Made by a program: the position numbers and the translations under genes. A stretch of DNA of 64,000 nucleotides from CAMBDS01 sp964355675 (GTDB lineage: Bacteria > Electryoneota > AABM5-125-24 > Hatepunaeales > Hatepunaeaceae): the NCBI GenBank assembly GCA_964355675.1, contig CAYHEC010000005.1, positions 1-64,000 on the forward strand, written 5' to 3'. Below the pieces are notes generated by a model that was given only the letters and a program-made list of their open reading frames with translations, had not been told where the DNA came from and did no database searches. Positions 43,049 through 51,286 of this stretch are shown one piece after another; positions within the stretch are counted from its first letter, which is position 1; every line of letters begins with the position of its first letter.

Positions 43049-43257
43049 TACGCCATCACCCATTCGGCTCGGGCACTTGGCACCGGAATCGGCAAGCCGT
43101 CTTCGCGGAGTCCTTCCAGATGGAACTTGATTGCCTCCTCCATCTCGCGTTCCGTTTCTTCAGGTGTTGCGCCAGCCGCAACGCAACCAGGAACATCAGG
43201 CGAGTAAGCGCAATAGTTGCCATCTGCCTTTTCGATGATTATAAGATACCGCTGCAT
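43048..43257 (-). CDS. hicB: HicB-family antitoxin (orphan)
   Basis: The protein has 69 residues. It has the classic HicB/UPF0150 pattern: YLIIIEKADGNYCAYSPDVPGCVAAGATPEETEREMEEAIKFHLEGLREDGLPIPVP. No HicA gene is next to it. The following coupled frame encodes a short hydrophobic protein. It probably works as an antitoxin or regulator. Confidence 0.85.
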   Translation of the reverse strand: MQRYLIIIEKADGNYCAYSPDVPGCVAAGATPEETEREMEEAIKFHLEGLREDGLPIPVPSARAEWVMA

Positions 43258-43322
43258 TTCAGTTACTCCTTAATTTGATCTTGGCTTGCCTGAAGATGCT
43301 TGCAAATGTATCATCTTTCATA

Positions 43323-43664
43323 TCATAACCTTGTTTCCTCTTCCAGGGTGACTTTTATACCTTCCTTCCTCGCGATCCAGATGATTGGCGTGCCGTTATC
43401 CTCTTCCCATTGACGCTCACCGCAAGGGATTGGTTCGATGCGCGAATCGATGACGCCGGCTGTCCCCCATAAGTGTGAGACATCCTTGTGTTCATAATCG
43501 CCGTCAAACTTGGGGGCAACTACTACCAAGTCAATGTCGCTCCACCTGTGAGTGTTGCCTTTCACCTGGGAACCAAAGAGGACTCCGAATGACAATTCAA
43601 GTCCCTCATCGATAAGTGTTCGCAGATAGAGCCGAACGCTATCTAATATTTCTGCTCTAACCAT
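43323..43664 (-). CDS. MNT-type nucleotidyltransferase (HEPN partner)
   Basis: The protein has 113 residues. The minimal nucleotidyltransferase motif is visible as FGVLFGSQVKGNTHRWSDIDLVVV, with GS and D-x-D. In HEPN-MNT pairs this enzyme is the antitoxin and inactivates the HEPN RNase by nucleotidylation. Its start lies 22 nt inside the HEPN gene, which precedes it. Confidence 0.85.
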   Translation of the reverse strand: MVRAEILDSVRLYLRTLIDEGLELSFGVLFGSQVKGNTHRWSDIDLVVVAPKFDGDYEHKDVSHLWGTAGVIDSRIEPIPCGERQWEEDNGTPIIWIARKEGIKVTLEEETRL

Positions 43665-44026
43665 CTGAATAAATCACGAGTTAATTGATGATACTCCTCC
43701 GCTTCTGTTAAGGGAGGTAACTTTGGCAAGGGCATATTATATCTGCCTGTTATGTTGAACTCGTTTATTTTCCCCAAGCTCCGCTTCTGTTCTGCAACAA
43801 TGTCCAATTTTGCAAATTCCGCCAATTGTATCAAGTCGTGGATTTTTGGTGGTTGATCCAACGTAGTCTTACAGACCAGACCTTTCAACACTTTTTCCAA
43901 AGCAAGATGGCACAAGAATAAACCAAACTTGATTTTCCCGCGTTCAAAGCACTCATTGGCAAATTCGATGTCTTCTTTGGCATCAGCTTTCCAACCTAAT
44001 GCTTGCTTTTCCGCATCGAATGTCAT
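43643..44026 (-). CDS. HEPN-domain protein
   Basis: The protein has 127 residues, all helical. FANECFERGKIKFGLFLCHLALEKVLKGLV, then PPKIHDLIQLAEFA, is typical of the HEPN subfamily found with MNT nucleotidyltransferases. A clear R-x4-6-H RNase motif is not obvious. The ATG begins one base after the nuoH stop, so the pair is probably co-transcribed with nuoH. Confidence 0.83.
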   Translation of the reverse strand: MTFDAEKQALGWKADAKEDIEFANECFERGKIKFGLFLCHLALEKVLKGLVCKTTLDQPPKIHDLIQLAEFAKLDIVAEQKRSLGKINEFNITGRYNMPLPKLPPLTEAEEYHQLTRDLFRWLEQKY

Positions 44027-44027
44027 C

Positions 44028-45122
44028 TCACTTCCCCACCAAAACGATAACCACCCCCGTCAACACCAGATTTATCAGCGCCAACGGCAGAAGATAGACC
44101 CAGCCCAGCCGCATTACTTGGTCATAGCGGAAGCGAGGCAGTGTCCAACGAACGAGGGTGAAGAAATAAATCATCACGAATGTCTTGAAGAAGAGGGCAC
44201 CGGCTTGCAAAAACACTATGAACCACTTCCCAAGCAGGAACGTTCCGCCCCATGGCCAATGGAACCCGTCCCACATCAGATAGGGAACCTGCCAGCCGCC
44301 TAAAAATATTACGCTGAATAATACCGAAACGAGGAACATCTCGATGAATTCTGTCATCATAAATAATCCACCCTTCAACCCCGAATACTCGGTGAAATAG
44401 CCGATGATCTCAGACTCGGCTTCGGGGATGTCGAACGGGATGCGCTTGTTTTCGGCGATGGCCGCCGGGATGAAGCAAAGCGCGCCCAACGGCTGAAGGA
44501 AGATCCCCCAGCGAGGAATCCAGCCGTACCAGTTACCGCCTTGTTCGATTATCATTTTCCCAAGGTCAAGTGTTCCGTAGATCATTACCGCCCCGATTAG
44601 CGACAACCCGAGACAGACCTCGTAGGAAATCATCTGCGCCGAAGCGCGAATCCCACCGAGTAGGGCATATTTGTTGTTCGATCCCCAGCCGCCAAGGACG
44701 GCTCCATAGACCGCCAAGCCTCCAAACGCCAGAACATAAAGCAATCCGACGTCGATCTCGGCAATTTGCATAGCGATTATCCGACCGCCAACCTCGATCG
44801 GCGGTCCGAATGGTATCGCCGCAAAGACCAACAATACAGGCACGAAGGTAAGTGCCGGAGCCAACATGTGGATTGTTTTGTTGGCGAATGGTGGGATGTA
44901 GTCCTCCTTCGTCAGCATCTTGACGGCATCAGCGATAGGCTGCCAGAGGCCGATAATGGTTACGCCAAAAATGTCGGCACGGTTGGCTCCAAGACGGTCC
45001 TGAATGAGCGCCGATTGTTTCCGCTCGACCCAAGTTAAGAGTGTGGCGACGCCCATCACGATTGAGATCATGGCGATGATCTTGATGGTAGCGATGAGGA
45101 TGGTAAATGTAAGGTCGTTCAT
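44028..45122 (-). CDS. nuoH: NADH-quinone oxidoreductase subunit H
   Basis: The protein has 364 residues with eight or more membrane segments. It is the complex I subunit that forms much of the quinone site and links the arm to the membrane domain. Signatures are WVERKQSALIQDRLGANRADIFG near residue 30, GWGSNNKYALLGGIRASAQMISYEV near 145, and RIPFDIPEAESEIIGYFTEYSGLKGG near 225. The last, with its acidic residues, is strongly conserved. GTGTGAAA-type repeats lie directly upstream and no ribosome site is clear. A HEPN gene follows one base after the stop. Confidence 0.95.
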   Translation of the reverse strand: MNDLTFTILIATIKIIAMISIVMGVATLLTWVERKQSALIQDRLGANRADIFGVTIIGLWQPIADAVKMLTKEDYIPPFANKTIHMLAPALTFVPVLLVFAAIPFGPPIEVGGRIIAMQIAEIDVGLLYVLAFGGLAVYGAVLGGWGSNNKYALLGGIRASAQMISYEVCLGLSLIGAVMIYGTLDLGKMIIEQGGNWYGWIPRWGIFLQPLGALCFIPAAIAENKRIPFDIPEAESEIIGYFTEYSGLKGGLFMMTEFIEMFLVSVLFSVIFLGGWQVPYLMWDGFHWPWGGTFLLGKWFIVFLQAGALFFKTFVMIYFFTLVRWTLPRFRYDQVMRLGWVYLLPLALINLVLTGVVIVLVGK

Positions 45123-45127
45123 GGTAT

Positions 45128-45163
45128 TAGTGTGAAAGTGTGAAAGTGTGAAAGTGCGAAAGT
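45128..45163. repeat. GTGTGAAA tandem repeat upstream of nuoH
   Basis: Four units of GTGTGAAA/GTGCGAAA within 40 nt of the nuoH start codon. It may affect translation initiation. Confidence 0.75.
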
Positions 45164-45195
45164 GATTCGCTGTCGATCACGACGAGTAATTGCGT

Positions 45196-45225
45196 AAGCT
45201 GTCAGCTCTCTGGGGCTGACAGCTT
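45196..45225. repeat. Strong hairpin between nuoG and nuoH
   Basis: AAGCTGTCAGC-N8-GCTGACAGCTT is a perfect 11-bp stem. Read on the plus strand it is followed by TTTTT at about 45233, but on the coding (minus) strand no U tract follows. A second hairpin, CCGCCAACC/GGTTGACGG, follows at about 45238-45261. These are repeats rather than an obvious terminator for nuo. Confidence 0.6.
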
Positions 45226-45267
45226 TGTGTTGTTTTTCCGCCAACCCCTGTAGGTTGACGGCTTGCT

Positions 45268-46935
45268 TTAGCCTGCTTTCAGTGCCGTTACAATCCCCAA
45301 CGTCATACCCTCATCGCCGAGAGTCTCCCAAGTCAAGCTGGAGTAAAATCCTACTGTCTGGGAAAGTTCGTGCAGAACTCCTGAGTGCGTTTCTAAATTG
45401 AGTGGTTTCTTTAATTGAGTTGAAAGCTCGGATACAATCTTCCAAACGGGCTTAGATTCGCCAAGCGGTTCGAACGCGACGTCCAGTCGCTGAGTTCGAC
45501 CCCGAAAATTCGTGAACGTCCCGCGGTATTCGCCCCAACTAGCCGCAGGAAAGAAAACATGACCGAAGGATTTTAGTTCTTCAGGCAGGTTTCTTACGAC
45601 AAGATAGACACGCTTCAACTTCTTCAGAGCTTCATCGCTCAGGAAGGTGCGCGGATCGGCGATAAAAGTAACCAGCGTGTCTATCTTCCCGGAATTGACA
45701 GCCTCTTCCAGACCATCGACGCTTACGCCACCTTCGCCCGGAATTACTCCGATCCACTCAGCTCCCATCCGGTTCGGAAAGGCGTCCGGTGTGCGGAGTA
45801 GATCGTCGCCATACCAGCTCGAGTCGGCGGGCAGTCGGTGATCGAGGCTCGCAACTTTGAGCTTGTTGCGGAAAAGACTCCAGACAGCGAACAGTTCCTC
45901 GTTGGTCAACTTAGGCGAAGCGACAACGGCAAGCTTTCCACCTGACAGGCCGGTGGTGATTCCTGAGGCGACAGTCTTAAGAGCCTCGTTCCACGAAGCC
46001 TCTTTCAACCCGGAGTCACCAGCTATCATCGGAACCAAAAGACGGTCGGAGGCGTCGGTTCCTTTGTAACCGTACCGTCCCGCATCGCACATCCAGTGGC
46101 CATTGACGCTGTCGTTGAAGCGCGGTTTCAGCCTCTGAATACGCTGATACGCGGTCGCCGGAGTGCGGTGAGTCTTCATCTGAAACGTTTTCTTGTGTTC
46201 ATGGAACGGATTAAGGTCGTAATCGATCCGGACGTTACAACCACGCGAGCACCCCTCGCAGACGGACGACTTCGATTGTAGGAACCAGACGCGCCGTTTA
46301 AAGCGGAAGTCCTTGTCGGTCAAGGCTCCGACTGGGCAGAGATCGACGACATTACCAGAATAGTCATTATCGAGCCGCAATCCCGGAGTCAGCGCCAATT
46401 CCTCAGCATGCCCCATGCCGAAAATCCCAAGTTCATTGGTCTTGGTGACTTCCTGGCAAAAACGGACGCAACGACTGCAAAGAACACAGCGCTCGTTGTC
46501 GAGCACGACAGACTTGCCGATGTCGGTCGCTTTGTGGCGTTTGTGGTGCTTGATTTCATGCAGATGCGACTCGTGCCTGCCGTACTGGAGGTAGTAGTTC
46601 TGCAGATCGCACTCACCAGCGTCGTCACAGACCGGACAATCGAGCGGGTGGTTGGCGAGCAGGTATTCCAGCGTCATCTGCTGTTGTACTTTCACCGCGG
46701 GGGTGTCAGTATTGACCTCCATGCCTTCAGCGACGGTGGTATTGCACGAGATGTCGATGCGGGGCTTGCCGCCCTGAACGATTTCGACCTTGCACATGCG
46801 GCATGAGCCGACAACTTTCAGTACCGGGTGGTAGCAAAAATGCGGCACATAGACGCCGGCTTGCTTGCAGGCTTCGAGGACGTTCATCCCGTTGGGGAAG
46901 TCGTGCTCGAGGCCGTTGATTTTTACTCGGGGCAA
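45268..46935 (-). CDS. nuoG: NADH-quinone oxidoreductase subunit G
   Basis: The protein has 555 residues, on the short side for the family. It holds the iron-sulphur chain of the NADH arm. The N-terminal 2Fe-2S domain has HFCYHPVLKVVGSCRMCKVEI; the second group is CPVCDDAGECDLQNYYLQYGRHESHLHEIKHH; then CVLCSRCVRFCQE and the N7-type site CEGCSRGCNVRIDYD. A reduced molybdopterin-oxidoreductase-like domain follows to the end. The start is TTG at 46935, supported by GTGGAG 7 nt upstream and the usual PRVKINGLEHDF opening. Confidence 0.94.
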   Translation of the reverse strand: MPRVKINGLEHDFPNGMNVLEACKQAGVYVPHFCYHPVLKVVGSCRMCKVEIVQGGKPRIDISCNTTVAEGMEVNTDTPAVKVQQQMTLEYLLANHPLDCPVCDDAGECDLQNYYLQYGRHESHLHEIKHHKRHKATDIGKSVVLDNERCVLCSRCVRFCQEVTKTNELGIFGMGHAEELALTPGLRLDNDYSGNVVDLCPVGALTDKDFRFKRRVWFLQSKSSVCEGCSRGCNVRIDYDLNPFHEHKKTFQMKTHRTPATAYQRIQRLKPRFNDSVNGHWMCDAGRYGYKGTDASDRLLVPMIAGDSGLKEASWNEALKTVASGITTGLSGGKLAVVASPKLTNEELFAVWSLFRNKLKVASLDHRLPADSSWYGDDLLRTPDAFPNRMGAEWIGVIPGEGGVSVDGLEEAVNSGKIDTLVTFIADPRTFLSDEALKKLKRVYLVVRNLPEELKSFGHVFFPAASWGEYRGTFTNFRGRTQRLDVAFEPLGESKPVWKIVSELSTQLKKPLNLETHSGVLHELSQTVGFYSSLTWETLGDEGMTLGIVTALKAG

Positions 46936-46950
46936 GTATTCTCCACTCTA

Positions 46951-47036
46951 AACCACGAAGGGACGAAGAAACGAATTAGATGGACGGATACGGATATCCG
47001 TCCTCCTTGCCTTCGCGTCTTCGTTTCTTCGTGTTT
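46951..47036. repeat. Inverted repeat of the CACGAAGGGACGAAG type, copy 2
   Basis: AACCACGAAGGGACGAAGAA from 46951 is inverted as TTCGTTTCTTCGTGTTT ending at 47036. Between them is the palindrome GGACGGATA-CGGA-TATCCGTCC (46982-47003). The first copy lies at 41506-41573. Confidence 0.75.
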
Positions 47037-47040
47037 AATT

Positions 47041-50000
47041 CTACCTAATTAATGCGACTTTGCTCGTCCTAATTCCGAGCGACGTACTCAATTTCACAAG
47101 ATACACTCCCGAAGGCTGATTCGAGGCACTCCAAGTGATGGAATGACTGCCTGCGGTGTAATTTCCGTCTGCAAGACGGGCGATCTCCCGACCGGAAAGA
47201 TCGGTGATGATAAGACTCACGCTATTCGCTTCGGGCAGATCGAAACGGATCAGAGTCGTCGAGTTGAAGGGATTGGGGAACGAAGGATAAAGGATAAAGG
47301 ATAAAGGATAAACCGATCTGTCACTATCAATCGCAATAGACCCTTCCGCAAATCCATCGGTCTCAAACCGTACGACAGGCGTCCCCGCCTGTCTATTAGC
47401 TATAACAGGCAGGGACGCCTGTTGTACGTATGCAATGGATGCCTGTTGCACGGGTGTTTCATTCTTCATTCTGAATTTAGCATTCAGTTCTTTCTGTCCA
47501 TCCCAAAGCCTAAAGCCCAAAGCCTCTCCTTCCACTGCTCCGTCGATTTCGGGGGTAGTGGGGTCGTCCGCCCAGACGGCCAACCCTATAACGGTAGCAC
47601 CGCCCTCGGTGGCGGTCTGACCGGCGGAGACGCCGGTGCTACCGACGCACAGCCCATTCGCTGTGAACGCGCCGATTTCTCCGGTTCCATTTTCCATTTT
47701 CCATATTCCATTGAGAAGCAGACTCATATTCCCGCCGGTCAGCTCAACCGGCTGGAAGTGCGAGGACTCTTCCGCCGACGCCCCGTCGTCGGCGGAGACT
47801 TTTCCATTCGCCGTCACCCGCGGGGGGGTGACGGAAGCAGAGCGAGACGGGGCGGTGACGGAAGAGAAGCGCCGCTCCCCCGCCGGATAAACCAACTCTA
47901 CCGCCCTCGAGACGTTCGCCTGATACCCCTTCCCCCTGCGCAACAGCGCCATATTACTGAAGCCTCGTGCTGGGATGAAGAACTGTCCCTCGATGTTCTT
48001 GACGATAATGACGTCGTCGATGATATTGGCGAAGGCATCCCGCACGTCAAGCTCCGCCTCAGGGAAGTACGCGACCATGTTCCAGCCCTGCCGGAGGGGG
48101 ATGGGCGTCTCGCCCGTCACCGGCACATTCACAATCACCAGAGTATCAGCCTCGTTCAGTTTTGCCATATAGCCTTGCCGCACGTCCCACGGAGCCATAT
48201 TATTGAAGGCTCCTGGCATGTAGAATTGACCCGACTGGTTCTTGGCGAGGTAGAGATTGCCGCGCGAGACGATCTCCGACCAGACGTCGGGCATGTCGGA
48301 TTGCCGAGGCTGATTGAAGGAGGAAATCAGGTTCCAGCCTTGTCTTAAAGCTATGCGGTGGAACGTCTGAGTAACCGGGAAAGCTCCCATATCCGCTCGT
48401 GTCCCATCGGAATCTGTGGCGGAGTTTGGATCTCCAGCGTCGATGCAGGGCGAATCGGCTGCGAGGCGGAAATCGCCGTTGTCGGGATCGAGGAAGAGGG
48501 GGTCGGCGTCGATGTTGCCTTCGCCCTCAAAACCAGATTGGATGTTGGAAAAAGTCGCCGAAACATCCCCGTTCAGGATAAGCTGACCGTTAAAACCGCG
48601 CACGATCGAGTTGGAAAGAGCCACGCTCGACGCATTGAAGACGGCATAGTTGGAACCGGTATAGATTGTAGTATGATCGACAAAAAAATTGGTAATCCAT
48701 GAATGCAAAGCGTGTCCGTCGCTATTCCAGATCACCAGATGCGAGAGCTGGATGTTCCCGGCGTCCGAGCCCCATATCGTCCCGCGTGTCCATCCCCCCA
48801 TGACGGCATTTTGGATAGTGAATCCTTCGAGCCGTGTGCCGTCCGTTTCGGGGTTGATGAAGCTCACCGCCGTAATGTTTCCATTGGCATCGATCACCAC
48901 GTTTTCAGGATGTTCCGGATCGCCGATGATAGAGATGCTCTTCCCGTCGATGACGAGGTTCTCGGTGTAGGTTCCGGGGGCGACAAGGATGGTGTCGCCG
49001 TCAGTGGCCCAATCTATCGCCTGCTGGATCGTCTCGCAATCTTCGGGGACGTTAATTGGAGAGATGGTCGGGTCGGGGGTGGTCTTAATAAGACAGGGAC
49101 CGCCTCCTCTGACGCCGCCAGTTAGAAATACACATCCTAACCCTTCAGCAGAGACACCGGGAGTCAATGAGTCGTTATTGCTCGAAAGCTCCCAGTAGGA
49201 ACTTAGGTCATCCGCCAATCGCCTAACATTAATATTGTGCCCATTTTCGATAAAAGACCAAATAAAACCCGTTGTTGACGCCGAGGATATGAATCCACGT
49301 AATGCGACCCGTTGGCGTGCCAAAGAATCGCCGGTAGAGTTCCACAAAATGAAATTGTACAATCGTGGATTATCGTCTGACATGGCTGTAACCAAGATAT
49401 TGCCGGACATAGAGCAGGTAACATCCTGACCGAAGTCATCTCTGTTTTCCATGATGTCACATGTGCGTTGCCACTGAACCTGACCATCTTGATCTACTTT
49501 TATCAAGGCGAGCAAAGCACCCGTCTCGCCGGTATATCTATATCCAGTAATAACGAAGCCACCATCGGGAGATGCACACACAGAGGCAAATATATAACTC
49601 TCATTACCGTTGTTCCCAATACCGACTGATCTTACCAGTTGTAGATCATTGTCCAAGATGAGTATCCAGCCGACAGTAATTGCTCTATTGTTTGATTGTT
49701 GAGCATACCCAACGGCGACAATTCGGTTTTGGGAAGCTGCAACAGAGTTAAGCTCGTTGGTCGCCCAGCCTTGCTGATAAGTAAAATTCTGACTCGCGGC
49801 TATATTTCCGTTTATGTCTATCTTCGAAACATGTCCCCAGCCAGCCAAGTAGAAATGCCCTCCGTTGCCGGACACGCCCATTACAGGCATGCGGCCATAT
49901 TCATCATCCCCGAGATACACGTTTCCTTGGAACTCTCCCTCTTTGCTTATGCGCGAGATATAGATACCGCTCTGACTTGTTGACAGTAAATCGACTCCGT

Positions 50001-50187
50001 CTTGGGAGAATAGAAGACTTTGTCCAGCACCCCCAGATTGAGGATAACCTCTCGCCCATTCCACTTCCACCTGTCCAAACCCGACCTGCGCCGCCCCCAA
50101 AACGAGCGCCGCCGCGAGGAGGAGCTGGATTCCTGCTTTCGCAGGAATGGAAAGCAAAGTTGGTATGATGCGTGATGTTGTTTTCAT
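47041..50187 (-). CDS. Secreted beta-helix protein with T9SS-type sorting domain, mosaic of in-frame repeats
   Basis: The protein has 1,048 residues. A signal peptide (MKTTSRIIP..ALVLGAAQVGFG) contains SIPAKAGIQ, encoded by a dispersed palindrome. Residues of about 40-370 look like a bacterial beta-propeller (GGFVITGYRY). A right-handed beta-helix follows, from INVPEDCETIQQAIDWATDGDTILVAPGTYTENL to SPCIDAGDPNS. Two LRQGWNLIS/LRQGWNMVA repeats follow, then one module A domain as in the giant protein (IGAFTANGLCVGS, AVWADD, FRLWDG). The tail has YPSFPNPFNSTTLIRFDL and ends VALIR. Several other in-frame insertions come from intergenic repeats. It is probably exported to the surface and has no enzymatic motif. 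Confidence 0.9.
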   Translation of the reverse strand: MKTTSRIIPTLLSIPAKAGIQLLLAAALVLGAAQVGFGQVEVEWARGYPQSGGAGQSLLFSQDGVDLLSTSQSGIYISRISKEGEFQGNVYLGDDEYGRMPVMGVSGNGGHFYLAGWGHVSKIDINGNIAASQNFTYQQGWATNELNSVAASQNRIVAVGYAQQSNNRAITVGWILILDNDLQLVRSVGIGNNGNESYIFASVCASPDGGFVITGYRYTGETGALLALIKVDQDGQVQWQRTCDIMENRDDFGQDVTCSMSGNILVTAMSDDNPRLYNFILWNSTGDSLARQRVALRGFISSASTTGFIWSFIENGHNINVRRLADDLSSYWELSSNNDSLTPGVSAEGLGCVFLTGGVRGGGPCLIKTTPDPTISPINVPEDCETIQQAIDWATDGDTILVAPGTYTENLVIDGKSISIIGDPEHPENVVIDANGNITAVSFINPETDGTRLEGFTIQNAVMGGWTRGTIWGSDAGNIQLSHLVIWNSDGHALHSWITNFFVDHTTIYTGSNYAVFNASSVALSNSIVRGFNGQLILNGDVSATFSNIQSGFEGEGNIDADPLFLDPDNGDFRLAADSPCIDAGDPNSATDSDGTRADMGAFPVTQTFHRIALRQGWNLISSFNQPRQSDMPDVWSEIVSRGNLYLAKNQSGQFYMPGAFNNMAPWDVRQGYMAKLNEADTLVIVNVPVTGETPIPLRQGWNMVAYFPEAELDVRDAFANIIDDVIIVKNIEGQFFIPARGFSNMALLRRGKGYQANVSRAVELVYPAGERRFSSVTAPSRSASVTPPRVTANGKVSADDGASAEESSHFQPVELTGGNMSLLLNGIWKMENGTGEIGAFTANGLCVGSTGVSAGQTATEGGATVIGLAVWADDPTTPEIDGAVEGEALGFRLWDGQKELNAKFRMKNETPVQQASIAYVQQASLPVIANRQAGTPVVRFETDGFAEGSIAIDSDRSVYPLSFILYPSFPNPFNSTTLIRFDLPEANSVSLIITDLSGREIARLADGNYTAGSHSITWSASNQPSGVYLVKLSTSLGIRTSKVALIR
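47284..47312 (-). repeat. GGATAAA heptamers inside the secreted protein gene
   Basis: Four GGATAAA units encode PLSFILYPSF directly before the PNPFNS sorting motif. The same array occurs between genes at 32515-32543. Confidence 0.8.
47369..47428 (-). repeat. Long inverted repeat in frame in the secreted protein gene
   Basis: CGTACGACAGGCGTCCC at 47369-47385 is inverted at 47412-47428, and each arm contains a further ACAGGC/GCCTGT hairpin. It encodes part of VQQASLPVIANRQAGTPVV. A partial extra copy follows at about 47440. Confidence 0.8.
47772..47834 (-). repeat. Composite palindrome pair in frame in the secreted protein gene
   Basis: CCGCCGACG-N6-CGTCGGCGG at 47772-47795 and CCGTCACCC/GGGTGACGG at 47811-47834, the same two palindromes as in ETF-QO (37882-37943). 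They encode SVTPPRVTANGK and SADDGASAEE. A further partial copy follows at about 47842-47865. Confidence 0.88.
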
Positions 50188-50217
50188 TGGTCTGACCTTT
50201 CGATTCGTTTGTTCTTC

Positions 50218-50445
50218 TTATTTCAGAAATTGATTAAACTCTTCGACACTTAAACCGGTTTGTCGAATGATGGCTCTCAGTGTTCCCGGCTTTAATTCAC
50301 GGTGCCTCGGAACAGTCACCCGCCGGTAGGGATAGAATTCGCACCTTAGAATGATATGGCTGCCGGTTTGGTGATCGACTTCGTAACCAAGCCGTTTGAG
50401 CGCTTTAACAGCGGTATCACCAGAAATTGTCGGTAAGGGACTCAC
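50218..50445 (-). CDS. hicA: HicA-family mRNA interferase toxin
   Basis: The protein has 75 residues: GDTAVKALKRLGYEVDHQTGSHIILRC has the catalytic His in GSH, then RRVTVPRHRELKPGTLRAIIRQTGLSVEEF, a textbook HicA. The GTG start at 50445 overlaps the hicB stop (GTGA), so the two are translationally coupled. It is followed by the 1,048-residue secreted protein gene. Confidence 0.92.
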   Translation of the reverse strand: MSPLPTISGDTAVKALKRLGYEVDHQTGSHIILRCEFYPYRRVTVPRHRELKPGTLRAIIRQTGLSVEEFNQFLK

Positions 50446-50654
50446 ACGCCAACCTCGACCAGCTCCTCTTCTATCGGAGGCGGGATGGCTTCTCCGTGCT
50501 TGGCGAGGCTTTCGAGGTAACCATCGATAGCATCCTGTATATTTGACACCGCTTCGGCTCTCGTTTCGCCTTGCGAAATGCAGCCCGGAAGAGCCGGACA
50601 CTCGGCGACAAACCAGCCCGATTCGTCTTGTTCGATCAATACTCGGTATTTCAT
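50442..50654 (-). CDS. hicB: HicB-family antitoxin, coupled to a leader peptide
   Basis: The protein has 70 residues: MKYRVLIEQDESGWFVAECPALPGCISQGETRAEAVSNIQDAIDGYLESL, a classic HicB. ATG at 50654 is chosen on family alignment; a longer frame to 50753 is a shadow of the leader. The ATG overlaps the TGA of a 28-residue leader peptide (ATGA), so HicB translation may depend on the leader. Confidence 0.92.
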   Translation of the reverse strand: MKYRVLIEQDESGWFVAECPALPGCISQGETRAEAVSNIQDAIDGYLESLAKHGEAIPPPIEEELVEVGV

Positions 50655-50737
50655 GATGCCGCCCCCAAAACGAGCGCCGCCGCGAGGAGGAGGCAGATAC
50701 CGTTTTTCAACGGTATGAGAGAAGAATTTGTTTTCAT
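50651..50737 (-). CDS. Leader peptide: truncated copy of the secreted protein signal peptide (copy 2)
   Basis: A 28-residue frame starts MKTNSSLIPLKNGI and ends AAALVLGAAS. It matches the signal peptide of the 1,048-residue gene (MKT..IP.K.GI..LLAAALVLGAA). The upstream DNA is also alike (GATCAGACCAATGAAAAC). The stop TGA overlaps the hicB ATG. It may be a remnant of a duplicated secreted gene or a working leader peptide. Confidence 0.65.
   Translation of the reverse strand: MKTNSSLIPLKNGICLLLAAALVLGAAS
50698..50717. repeat. ATACCGTT..AACGGTAT palindrome in leader copy 2
   Basis: ATACCGTT-TTTC-AACGGTAT encodes IPLKNGI, at the same site where the 1,048-residue gene has the ATTCCTGC palindrome (50129-50148). 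Confidence 0.75.
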
Positions 50738-50757
50738 TGGTCTGATCTTCCAATTCA

Positions 50758-50789
50758 TTTAAGATTTAAGATTTATGATTTAAGATTTG
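50758..50789. repeat. GATTTAA heptamer array
   Basis: About four units of GATTTAA/GATTTAT between the hicB-like gene and leader copy 2. The same heptamer occurs at 39591 and 59091. Confidence 0.8.
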
Positions 50790-50810
50790 GACAAGCGGGG
50801 GACGCTTTTT

Positions 50811-51032
50811 CTACTTAACGCCCTGATAGATTGCCGGTCGATATCGAGGGCGAGGCGTGCGTTTGCCGGTTATCTTTGCCGCTTCAAGCCATGCCTGCCG
50901 GGCTATCTCAACCTCAGCCAGAGCCTCTTCCGGCGTTTCGCCAAACGCTGAGCAGAATTTCAGATCGGGAATATCAGCCACGTAACAGCCGTCTTCCTCG
51001 CTGTAAAATATATTGATGTGGTAGTCTTTCAT
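50811..51032 (-). CDS. hicB: HicB-like antitoxin (UPF0150 type)
   Basis: The protein has 73 residues: YHINIFYSEEDGCYVADIPDLKFCSAFGETPEEALAEVEIARQAWLEAAKITGKRTPRPRYRP. It has the HicB fold without a DNA-binding tail. The ATG overlaps the stop of the preceding HicA-like gene (ATGA). Confidence 0.88.
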   Translation of the reverse strand: MKDYHINIFYSEEDGCYVADIPDLKFCSAFGETPEEALAEVEIARQAWLEAAKITGKRTPRPRYRPAIYQGVK

Positions 51033-51286
51033 TTGTCGTCTTTCATGGATAGGTTGTAAACTTCGACCAGTTCGATGAATTGATGTATCTGATAGGGTTT
51101 TACTTCACCCTTTCTCGGCTGGAGATTGAGCGACTCTTCGACCTCCGGGTGTTTGTAAACTTGATGGCTTCCATTGGTTGTAATATGCGAAAACCCGAAC
51201 GCCTCAACCAAATCGATAAACTCAGAAAATGCAACATTGTTCAGATGCCCGTTAAGAAGCCGTCGATATAAGACCTTTCGCTTCAT
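51029..51286 (-). CDS. hicA: HicA-like toxin (type II)
   Basis: The protein has 85 residues: NNVAFSEFIDLVEAFGFSHITTNGSHQVYKHPEVEESLNLQPRKGEVKPYQIHQFIELVEVYNL. The catalytic His is in NGSH. The toxin gene comes first and the antitoxin second, as in many HicAB pairs. The ATG at 51286 overlaps the TGA of leader copy 3 (ATGA); a GTG nine bases upstream is less likely. Confidence 0.87.
   Translation of the reverse strand: MKRKVLYRRLLNGHLNNVAFSEFIDLVEAFGFSHITTNGSHQVYKHPEVEESLNLQPRKGEVKPYQIHQFIELVEVYNLSMKDDK

Noticed and set aside
47422..48348. 308-codon plus-strand frame
   Set aside because: Antisense to the secreted protein gene, whose LRQGWNMVA and module A segments lie on the minus strand.
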